Source: Acanthaster planci (lineage: Eukaryota; Echinodermata; Asteroidea; Valvatida; Acanthasteridae). From it: a DNA stretch of 64,000 bases. The position numbers and the translations under genes were made by a program. The DNA lies in assembly GCF_001949145.1 (NCBI RefSeq), contig NW_019091463.1, positions 475,729-539,728 on the forward strand, read 5' to 3'. The notes under the pieces were generated by a model. That model was not told where the DNA came from. It was given only the letters and a program-made list of their open reading frames with translations, and made no database searches. The number at the start of each line of letters is the position of its first letter. Within the stretch, counting starts at the first letter, position 1. Below are positions 50,301 to 62,300 of the stretch, one piece after another.

Positions 50301-53300
50301 AGCATCTATGAAGATGATTTGCTTCCAAAACGTGTTGGGCAAATAAGCATGACTCTGAATGTAGCGATAAAAGATTATCCTATTTTGAACTCACTTCTGT
50401 AAAGCAGATTTTCTACCTTTCACTGGGTTTGCGGAATGCTTTTTGGTCAGCAATGAAGAGGGATGCAGCATAGCAAACTAATTTGCATTACTTCCATTAT
50501 TGTATTTGGCATTTGCTTACAGAAAGTGAGCTTAGAGTCTTATAAATCAATTAGGGCTGTGCTGAAAATTCAGATATTGGATTAAGCATTCAATATTTGA
50601 AGTTCCTTTTCAGAATTGAATATGGAGGCTGTGCGTGGTGGCCATCTTGCAAAAGCAGTTCTTCTGTTCTACAGGGAATCCGCCTTTGTGCATACCCTGT
50701 GGAACAAAAGCACCGGCCTGTAAGATGGCAGCAGTGAAAGCCCTCTACACAGAGGTCAAATGCACTGAAAATAAAATTGGCAAAACGCTTGTTTTTGATA
50801 ACAAAACTGCACTCCTCAACCATCAAAGGCAATTTGGCAGGGAATTGAACTTGAGACCAACAGTAGGCAAGTCCAGTGCCTGACCCTCTTTTTTTTCCCT
50901 TCCTAGGACCTGCAAGTGCCTCTGGATGTCACCTATGAGGAGATCATGAATGTCGAGGGGGAACCTCAGCCCTTGGTTCCCAGGAGAGATGTCAGGGAAA
51001 CTGCCAGGGACCCTGGGGCCAGGCCCACTGTCCAGAGCTCCTCGGTGTCCTTCCTCTCCAGCTGTGCACCTCAGGAGAAAGTGCCAAGGGAGGAGGTAAT
51101 TACAGACCAGTCCGCTAGTTGAGTACTTCGCAAGTACTTCATTTATAATCTCATCACAGATACTGTAACAAGTACTGTAACTACTAAACGTGGGCATTGA
51201 CATTGATCAAAGGTTGGAAATTAAAGAGATATCTCCTCCCCCCTAACTTTTGAAAGTGGGGGATATGATGTTGATTAATTGTTCCCCACCCCTCTCTCTT
51301 GTTGCTGCATAAGAAATGTAGGCTTAGATTTTACAGCTTGTAATAGCTGAGTTAAATGCCTCCCAATTTGAAAACCAAGCCCAAATGATGATTGTAGTGT
51401 CCACGGAGCATCTAGAATCCAAAATTTTCTGGGGCCCCTATGAGGTTGGCCCCAAATTCCATGTTGTTAACTGCTCGCTCTGAGCATTGCGTTCACGTAG
51501 GTTTGCTCTAGGTACTGTTATGGACCTTTACTGTCGTCCGAGCAGTTTATTATTACTCGTGGGCTTTCTCTTGGGGATAGCACCGATCCATCATTTGATA
51601 GCGTGGCGACAGTGCTCATCCCGCATAAAGTCGAGTGTAAATGTACATGCCAATATTACTAAACACTATTTCAGTAAGAGAGAGACGCAGGAAACGTCTT
51701 CAAGTCCAAACAGTTCTCCCTTTATTAAATTCAACACAACCTTTAAACCAGGGGACGTATCCCGAGTAATGTTTAACCCCGCCCCTTAAAAGCGATTGGA
51801 TAACTCGGCTGATACACTTACCCCTGGTTGGCTGAAAGTTTTGTGCCGTACACGTATGCGCCCGGTCACTGTACTGTACGTGTACCGCGTCACGCGTGGC
51901 CGCACCCATTTTCCAACGGTTGAAAAGTGCGCGACTTGCACTAAAAGAATATGCGCACTAATGGACGTCCCCGGCACTTCGCAAAGACTTTCTATAACCA
52001 TTCTACAAGGACATAATGAACAAGGGATGAGCGTGTACAGCTGGGTCGTCACAGTATTATGCCCTCCCCCACTTTTCAGAAGTGACTTATGCCCGTGAAT
52101 GTGGGTGCACAACAACAAAGGAATTTCTTGGTTACAGGCCATGCATGAGTAGCTTGTGGCTCACGTTAGCACTCATGCAGCAGTTGTGAGTACTTATGTA
52201 GTACTCGACTTCAGCACTGTAGGTGACTCTGTTCATGAAATGAGATGAGGCTGTTTGGCCTAATCATGAGATCTGAGGAAAGGTGTGTCACATGTGTGCA
52301 CTGATTTGTGAATGTGAACAATTTCCATCGGGATGTGCACAAACCTAGAATGGCTCCTCAGTAGAATGAATGTTGGCATGAGCGGTGATAAAGTTCTTTT
52401 GTCTTGGTTGTTGCCCCTAGGGTGTAGTTTTGTGTGGCCTCGTCGTAGATTCATCGATCTATATTGCAGTAATCCAACTTCCATGGATAGTTTTGCTTGG
52501 CAGAATATATACATTTGTATCCTTGGAAATAATGATGGCTTATGATAGTGATAATAAGAAGACTTGTGCCTTTGACAGAGAATTCCAGATACTAGACCAG
52601 AAGGCTACCGCAACAGCATCCATCACTTCTGCACCATCCCAGCCCAGCTGCCCATCCCCGGTAGCCTGCAGCTAGCCACACGCATGTATCACACGCCCAG
52701 CAAGTACGCCGGTGTCGCAAAGCTAGCGCCCCCATCAGTCAAGGTCAGTCAGTCGACCTGGGCTGGAAGACAGCGGAGTTGGTTGCCAAAACTAGATTTT
52801 GCTTTCGAGATGTTGACAGAGATGTGTAACAGCTTGCGTATCTTTTATTCTTACATGAGATCTTTCAGACCTTTGTATGAAATCTGACCCTTTGAATCTA
52901 AAATCCTTGTGCATGTACAGCATTGAACAGTAATTCACATCGTAGCTCAGTTGTCAGATAGTAAATCATAAGTGTTGTCCAGTTTATATCTTTCTACAAA
53001 GGCAGTGGGTATTTAGCTGTCACTGGCAAGTTCAATTTAACGATATTCTGCTGCGTACATGCTCACTGACTGTTTTTTTTTTTACTTAGAAATTCTTACT
53101 GTGACAGATCTTAGTCTGATTCTGCACCAACAAAGTCATTTTAACTTGGTATTCATGAGGTGGTAATCAGACTTATTTCCCTTTGAAACTATCCCCCAGA
53201 GTCACGAGTCAGAAAAAGAAAATGTAATACCCTGTAATCAAATGTTGGAATCAATTTCAAAATAACAAAGAAAGAATATTCTTAATTTTGGTGAGCCCCA

Positions 53301-56300
53301 AGAATGAAGTTGGGAATTGAACCCCGTGGCTGGGTACCATGAGATGTGTGCGCTATCCACCAGTCCATTGAACCTCTGGTAATTTAGTGTGAAATTAGTT
53401 ACCTTTATAGGATTACGCATGTATATGCATCAAAGAGGGTGCTGTCTGCTTGTTGCCAGCCAAATGCCTCTCAGTTACATTGGGCTAACTATCCAATGTC
53501 TTCCATGAATTGCCTCAGAGCTCACTGTTCAGTTTGGTAAAATCACTGATCATGCCACAGACCTATCTTGATATAAAAAGAATACAAACTTATTAAACAA
53601 GTGGTATAACTTGAGGGTTTGCCCTGAGGTACCTCACCAAACCCTGCTCAACTTTGCAAAACCTTGAGGTAAGCTTTGAGTTTAATACTGCCTGTGTGAT
53701 TTTGCATCCCCCCCCCTCAAGTATGCACCACAAAGTGATATATCATGCTTTTAGAAGTCTCTTGTGTTCAAGGTCTGTTTGTGGTGTGTACCTTATCAAG
53801 GGGGCCAGTTGGTGGTGCAACTGGTGACATATGTTAAGTTCACCCTAAACTTTCTCCTACTTTGACTCTAAACCCTCCTTCTCGTGAAACAGGAAGCGAG
53901 CGTCTTTGAGCACTCCTACACCCAGACTCTGAGGTCTACCTCCTCTCGTAGCCAGAGCAGTCAGGCAGCGTCAGAGAGGACGACCCAGTATGCCATAGAC
54001 CAACAGCAGCGACTGATGTCGGCTGCTGCCCAGCGAATCCTGAAGGAAGCCGAGGAGACTGCAGGGTCAGACACCCAGACTCTGGAGGCATGGGAGAAGA
54101 GGGCCCAGCAAGTGGTGAGTTCACTGACTATTTTGTAGTAAGGGACATATTCCAAATCCGGAGCTGCATCCAAATCTGTAGTCTAGAGCTAGATCTAGGT
54201 CTTCTCTTCACTGGTAATATGCAGAGACAGGCAGATCATAGACCTAGCCGTAGCTCTGGAAGACCATTTTGGACACGGCCTCAGCTTCATTTTCATCTAC
54301 TTCTCTTCATCATGTTTTTGAGGAATGAAATTGGTCCCCCAAGTTACTCTGTGACACTCCATTTTCTTGCTAAGGAAACATTCAATAGGCTAATAAGAAG
54401 CAAATGTTGGGACAAGCTTTGGTTGATTCCAAAAAGTAAAGATTTGAAACCGATTGTGAGTGCAAGACGGAGCCCAGGTAAAGAGATAAATTTTGAAGAA
54501 GGCCAAGAATCCCTGCCTCAACTTGCTCCGGATGCCATCTTGACATTTTAGTCTTGATGACCTTGTGCAGGTCAAGTCAGTCTTCAACTTGCTAAACCTT
54601 TGCTGTCCACTGCATTTTGCCATCTGCAGACATAATGAATTGTGTAGTCCATGACGACCAGTAGAACTCCCTGGGCTGCCAGGCCATTGCTTGGCTTCAT
54701 TCTTGTCACTAATGAAAGGTGGAACTTATCAATTCATTGGATTTAGACTGGCAAGGTTGAAGTCCATCAGTGGGGATCAGTCTAGAGCTTGATTGGCAAA
54801 ATCTTGGACTCTGAAAACAAGTTCTTGCATGCAACTGTCTTTCCGCACAGTTTGATGATGAGGAGTTGGAGATTGCTGGCCAGCGGATGCCTCTTAGACA
54901 AGATCAGTCCCGCCTCTACTGGACCCCAGCTCCACCCAAGATGGACCTGCCCTCCGCCTATATCCGCAGCACCCTGTACCCGGAATTCCAAGGGGCCATT
55001 ATGGAGGACGACAGCGACAAGCAGACGGTGGCAGCAGGGGACCGACTGGAGGAGGAAGGAGCCAGTGATGTGGGCATGGGCGGAGCTTTAGAGGAAGGAG
55101 AGGAGGAAGAGAAAAGTGATGCCCATAGGTAGGAAATTTGTTGGAGCTCTGGTAGCCCGTTTCAAAAGTGGCCTTGTCTCTGGGCATACTGGGGGTAGGT
55201 CTAAGTTTTGCCGGGTTGGATGTGGACACATGCCGACGGTAGTCATTGTCCCAGGTTTGGAAGCCTATTTTGGATACAGCCACTTTCTGCAGTAGAACAT
55301 ATATTGTATAAAGGATTGAGCTTGTCTAGTCCTATCACAAGTCCAGTGTCAAGTTCTATCACAAGTCCAGTGTCAAGTCCTATCACAAGTCCAGTCACAA
55401 GCTCAGTAACAAGTAAACAGGATGAACAATGACAAAAGAATGCATTTGTCAGTTCATTTGAACTTGTGACTTAAGCTTGTGACTTTAAACAAGACTTGAA
55501 AACTTGCGATGGACTTTGGGTAGGCTTGCAGGGACTGTTAGGACTCAACTACAGTCCCAAAATAAAACAAAGTCCTTCGCAGTGCAACTGATTTTTTTTC
55601 CCATTATCTACCGCATTTTTGCTGTCACCCATCAGACCCCTACAGCCTCAACACAGGTCCTGGGAAGACCTGACCAAGCTGGGCTGGCTCAAGAGAGAAG
55701 CAGCTGCCGTGGCCAAGACGCCTGGCCCAGCTGCGTCAAAGGAGGGCGACAGGGAGGCTTCGCCGAGCGAAGACGAGCCACAACAGGAAGGAGAAGCGAT
55801 CATGCCTGTGACACCAGCAAGATCCAGCTCAGGTATGTAATGCAGTGTTGAAAGATGCCTAGTTTGTGTCTGTTTCTTTCAAGCTTCTGTGTCCCGAATT
55901 TCTAATATCGTGCACCTGATGATATTCCGTCATTTCAGAATACAGAACTTCATACTCTCTCAGTTTAGCCAGATGTGAGAATGGACTGATCATAGTCTGA
56001 GGTAGTAGATATCAAAATATAGTGTGTCCAAAACATGTTGGATGAGTTCACCCTCAGGTGGAGCATTATCATAAACTGCTGTAAGGGGAAGTTTTGGTGG
56101 CATTTTTTACCATGTATCGATGCCGAAGTGGAATCGTGTCATGAAACGAAACTTCAGGTGTGTGCATCTACTTTTAGTTGAGTGCGCACTTGCGCACACA
56201 TCGTTTACACAGCCTCTGTGCGAGTTCGTAGGCCGTGTTCGAATCAACTTGCTGTGGCAAAGAGTAACACATACATCTATGGGAAGTGGCTGCAGCCATT

Positions 56301-59300
56301 AGCTAGTGGCTCTCCATAGGTGCAGGTATTGTTGCCAGCCATAGCCGTTACATTTAGACATCTCCTGTTAAAGCAAACGTCTGAGAAGAGTATGATTTTC
56401 ATTTCTGCTGTGACCTTTTGCTGTGACCTTTGACATATTTGTTGTTTTTTTTGTGTCAGTTTGCATTTTTCTTTGCATGAATGCATGGCGTGAATTCTAA
56501 TGCGCAATCAGTGTGTAAAAATGCTCCTCAGTAATTTTCAAAATGTGGAACCCGTGCTTGTTGATGAGTTCATCCAGTCAGAGTTTTAAAAAATATTTTC
56601 ATGCATGTGCATCGGTGTGAATTTTTAATCACCAATTTGCATCAGAGAGCTTTTGTAACCATAAAAGGCAGTAACATTTGAAAAATAAATGCTGCTTGTT
56701 TAAAATTGAGTAATGCAGAAGTATAGTGAAAATTAATCATTCGTAGCCACAAAATATGGAATGGAATGTTTGTACCATGCACAAGTCCTGTTGAATCGTT
56801 TTTTTGAGCCACCATCTTCTACCATATCCAAAGTTCAGTCAGATGGGTCCTTTCTGTCAACATACCCAGTACACATTCAGTGAGAACTGAGTGCAAGATA
56901 TTGCACAGCTCATACACCAGGAGTAACATTATATGATAAAACATAGGAAGTACCCAGTGGTACCTGGTAGTCTGCAGTGTTTATCATAGAGTGTACCCTT
57001 TGGTACCCAGTCACGCCCAGGATTCTGTACTGGTTTTCACAAGCAGCACCCATTCAGTGCCCAGTTCTGTTCTGCTCATGAGTAATACCCATGTGGTACT
57101 AGTTACTCAGTGCTTGTCAATGCATATTACGAGTAGTACCCACTGGTATCCAGTCACATCTTAAGCTCTCTACTGCTTTGTACAAGGTGTACCCACTTTC
57201 CTACCCAGTCTTTATATGAAATATAAAAAGGGTATTCATCTAGTACCCATTTTGTTATATGATGTATAATAAGGCTACCTATTTGGAACCCAGTAATTTT
57301 TTATACTGCTTACTATGATGTACCCATCAGGAGTAGGCAGAACTAAGAGAACCCAGGTAGACAAGATACCTTTCATCTCCAAATCACTCCCTGCACACAT
57401 TGCACTGTTTTTCTCTGTTCTCTTCTCTTGTGTGCTACACCATTAATCCCCTAAATAGGTGTGCCCAGCCAGGCAACCGATGACACCATCAGTAATGCGC
57501 TCATACATGGTAAGTAACCACGCATTCACTCCTAACAAGTACTGACTTTAGCTGCACAGTGATGCTAGGCCGGTAAGTGCACATTGGGAAGAGAGATGGG
57601 CAATGTGGACTTTTTAAAATTGAGATCTCATGCAGTTATCAGCAGCTCACGGCATCTCTTGCATGAAAGGCGTTGTTTGATTGACGTTGAGGTTATGTTT
57701 TGTGTGTTTTTGCCATCTCCCGTGATTTTGAACAGTTGTGTTGTAATTTTACGGTGTGAATGAAGTCATCCGGTTTGTAGTAAATATTCCAGAATGCATT
57801 GTGCTGTGTAAAGTTTTGTAAAGAGACTCCCACAGGGAGTATCTTTCGGCCTTCGGATTACACTCTGAATATCAGCTCTTTGTGTTCATATCTCACATTA
57901 CATATTCTCAATCCAAGTAAAGTAATACTCTCTTATACTTTCTTTCTCCCTTTCTTTCAGTCAACATACAGATTTCATCTCACTACTGACCACATGCAGT
58001 TTTTTGTTTCACAGTGAACAGTTTGCTTGGCATTAAATGGAACCTTAGCTACATTGGAACATTTCTAAACAGTGACCTTAACAGTAACCAAACAGACAGG
58101 GATATATGACCTCATATATTTACTTCTCAAGGGATTTTTCCCTCTCAATAAAGAACTATCTAGAAAGAATTTTATAAACTACCGTTAGGTTTGAATGACC
58201 TGTTAAATTAGCCAACACAGAAATCCTTGTTTCAATCCTAGGAGAACATCGAGGTTAAGAGATATGAAACAAACTGGAAAGCCAGATGCTCTCATTTTAA
58301 GAATTTGAGAAACAGGACACAAGAATCTCAGGGTTGTAAAAATTGTTTCTTTTTTATGCCATGATGTAACAGTGAAGTCCTACACAAGTGTGAGTGAATT
58401 GCGCCGCAAGTTCTCCCAGGTCACAACCTCCACCAAGGAGGAGCGAGAGTCGGAGGAGCAGGCGATAGTCATCGAGGTTGCTCACACCACCGATGCCATT
58501 GACACGCTGCCACCAGTGAGGTAGGCACTTTTATCTGGTAATCTGTATCAATGGTCAGTATAGTTTGCTCTGAAGGTGTCTGAATCAACTCAGCTCTGAT
58601 GGACAAAGGAGTCTGTTGTGACCTCTCAGGCCTGCATTTATCTCCAGTTTCAGTCGTTGTAAACAACTCATCTTGAGAAAATTCTTCTTCCCCTCGGTCA
58701 AATCCATGACAAGTTGCTCCTAGCTAGTGCTGATAACCGTTTATACTCCTGGGGAGAGAGAGTAAAGTCGCGGTGAGGTAGTTATGGTTAAAAGACAATT
58801 ACTGGAATGTCACATCAGGGCTTGCCCTTTATTTTTCTGAAAGTAGCTCGCCGGGCTAGTAAATTGTGATTTTTACTAGCCTGCAGAGATTTTTACTAGC
58901 CCATGAAATGTGTGAAAAAAATAACAATTAAAGCAGGTTTTTGACTTAAGAACGTTGTTGACTGTTGTTTATGGTTGGCTAGAAATCATTGTCGCTGGTA
59001 GGAATATTCTTCCTCCTCGCTGTCACATCATTAGTCTTGGTCCACCAAGACGTTTCTATCAACCGCTATCACGTTGGGTGATAGCGGTTCGTGGGTAGGC
59101 TGGTTCCCGTTCCCTACTCACTCACCAGGCATGATTGTCCAATGAGGAGTTTGCGATCAGTAGTACGATGAAGTCACTTACGAACCGGATTGCACCAGTC
59201 TATGGACGCAGTATCGGTTTTTGGTATCTGGTTCCCAGTACGAATTGTATGTTAATTATATTTGTCATGTATAGGGGTCACTGACTACTGGAGAAACTAT

Positions 59301-62300
59301 CGTTGATGCGTTGATGTTAGGTACTAGGTACAATGTACACGTACATTGTCCCAGCGCACAATACAGGATTCAAGGTATGAACGTGTACGTATTTCAGCTA
59401 GCCCGCCGGGCAAGTCGGGAAGGGGTTTTTACTAGCCCGCAGCCGTTTTTACTAGCCATTGTACGCCGAGCTAGCGTTAAGTTCAAGCACTGCTCATGGT
59501 GCCATGAACCTGTGTGTTGTAGACCCTCGTGACAAAACTTGTTGCAGGTACTGATGGCTGCATAGAAGCGCATGCAAACGCAGTATGCTTCAATGACCCA
59601 TGTTCTAGTGAAGATTGCAACTTTGTCAAAGAGGGCTTTGACCCTGACCTTTGGATAAACCTTCGTGTGAATCACAGTATTTGTGTTACTGAGGCAAGGC
59701 AATTGCCTCTCTCCACACAGGAGTATAAACAGGTATGTGTGCGGGTAGAAAGGAGATTGCAGTGTGAGGGACAATTATTCTGGAGGGCTGTGAGATCTTT
59801 GCACAAGGCATTGTACAAACACGACATTGTGACTGTTACTGACATTGTGTTTACTAACAGGCGTACCCAGTCAGCTCCGGCACTGGCAGCAGTGTACGAC
59901 ACCCTAATCCTGGATGACGACTTTGACACCTGCATGCAGGAGGTACTGAAGCAACAGCAGCAGATAGAGGAGGCCAAGGCCGCGTTGCAGCGGGGCCCGG
60001 AAGAAGAGGAGACGGAAGATGTCATCGGGGAGGCGGTAAGTCCATGCTTAAACCAAAGGAGATTTCTTTGACACATCGGCTTGGTCACTCTGGAAGTTGT
60101 TTCATCATTTATGAAATGTAAACAAATACAGGTGATTCACAATAGTGCGCCACTAAGAGTTTGCAGCGCGTTGGCCAATCACACAGGGTTGACAGAAAAG
60201 GTCGACAAATTCCGCGCGTTGTGATTGGCAAACACATTACAAATTCCTGGGGGTATGCCTTTGTGAATCGCCCGTACTGGAGACCAAAGTATCATGGAGG
60301 TTCAACAGCATATCCTGTGCAAATGTCAACGGGAACGCAAACCCCATGTGTTGACATACACGCAGACTTGTCCTGTACACACTCTTATTTTTCCTCCTGC
60401 AACATATTGCTAAACCTTGTTATTTTGAAGCAGTAGATTGTTTTCCGTGGAATTGCTTGATATCAAAGTGTAGCAAGTAAAACAGATTGCCTATGGTTCC
60501 ACTGACACTGTAGTCCACATTGTTAAGATTTGGTGTGGTGTCTATTTGTTGCAGCTGGTTACCATGGCGAGAATGACGCCTCAGTCTTCCTCTCCAAACA
60601 CCAGCACCCAGAAACGTGAGTATAAATGACCTTAGATGAAAAGAGGGGCCCTTTTTTACGCCTCTGCTCCCCAGTAAAGGATTTTTATTCATGAGTAGTA
60701 TTCTCTTCAAATTGAATAGCAATGACGTTGTTCAAAAGCAGTGGTTGGCAACTGATTGTTTTTCTGAAATACCTTGTCCTTGTTGCCAACTATCTCTGTG
60801 TGCACATTTTATCCACCTGAAAATGTCGCCATTTTACTCGAACAGGAGTATTGAAAAGCCATGCTGTGGAACAGAGTCAGTCGTTACTGAGATTTGTTTT
60901 TTCCACCCAAGCAAAGTTTGACTGCATGTGGCTTTTTCCTGGGGGGGGAGGGTGTTTGGTTGTTTTGTTATTGTTGACATCAGTTACTGGGTCTCAAATT
61001 GTGATTTTCCTGACATTTCTACAGCTTCCTCTCCGACACTGGCTGAGAAAGCCCGGATGGCTGGTATGAAGTATGTCTTGTATCCCAAGAACAGAGGGTA
61101 AAGGATTTTGCTTGTGTGCTTTTGTTGTAGTTTTCTTTTGGTATTTAACCCCTTCACGGCGGGATTATTTTGACTGCGACTGCTGGGCTGTGGTATGCCG
61201 TGAATGGAGGGCTCTGTCCAGCAGCAGGCCCCATTGAACCAGCAGCTGCGTGGTGAATAGACTGTATGCGTGGTATGCACTAATCCTCACACAGTGGTGC
61301 AGTAGTAGCAGTCCTCCGCAGCGAAGGGGTTAATAATGATGCTTGTACTGAACATGAAAAATGTTGGATAAAGGCCTAACATGTCATGTTATCAGCCAGC
61401 ATTTGTTCTTTTGAGCTCTATGCTACATTATGGTGGTCATTGCTTTCTGAAAGTGCAATGGAAAAATAAACACTCTCCTTTCCCAACTTGGGTTTTGAAA
61501 GAAATGGTGGTCATCAGTGTTATGTTATTGCAATTTAGACCAGCAAAAGAATGTTTACTGGAAAGAACGGAATTCAACCTTTTCTCTGTGATATTTTTTA
61601 GGAAAAAGAAGAAGCGACCACTTGATCCAGTGAGTAATTCTCACCTTTCCTTTGATACTTGGTCATGAAATGATTGTAAACAAAAAGGAGTTAGTCATCT
61701 TTTTTTGTTGAGAATTGGTCGGCTGTCTTAAATTTTGAGATGGGTCTGTTACTGACTGACCAATGATGGCACATAAAAAATAAGTGTAATCTAGGAATTG
61801 ATCTGAGTGTAGTAGGTGAAATGTAACTGGTTTGGTAGAATGATTACGCTTAATTTTGTGATAGTTCCATCCTGCCAGCTTTTTTGGTACTTTCATTCTT
61901 TCTACTGACCAACTGTACCAGCAAACATTTTCAGTACTGATATCTGGCTTCAAATCTAACATCAAAAAGCACCTGTTTCTTTTCTTGCTACCGCTGATTT
62001 TCTCACTTGTGTGTTTCTTGACAATGTCAATTTTTTTCCAATGATCAGCGTCGCCTTGATGCAATTGAGGCTTTTCTGAGGCAACCACCACGAAGAATAC
62101 ACAGGTTTGTGTGACCTGACAAATCTTAGAATTGAAAAAGATATGAACAAAAATGAGCAAAGTGTAAAATCTGTAGGATTATACATGTACATACATGTTA
62201 ACACATGCTACTAGTTTGGGCACCATCATCCCGTTCCAAATGATTTCCTCACTTGAAATTGTCAAGTGAACATTGTGACAAATTTTCACGGTTTAGCTAC

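Noticed and set aside
56866-57345. CRISPR-like regularly spaced repeats
   Set aside because: Spacing and units are irregular and the array is in an animal intron.
59529-60071. 180-codon plus-strand frame taken as one exon
   Set aside because: Only 59861-60035 is supported by splice signals and phase; the part before it is intron that happens to be open.
61663-62160. 165-codon minus-strand frame
   Set aside because: It overlaps exon 23 of the long gene on the other strand and lacks any recognisable domain or splice context.
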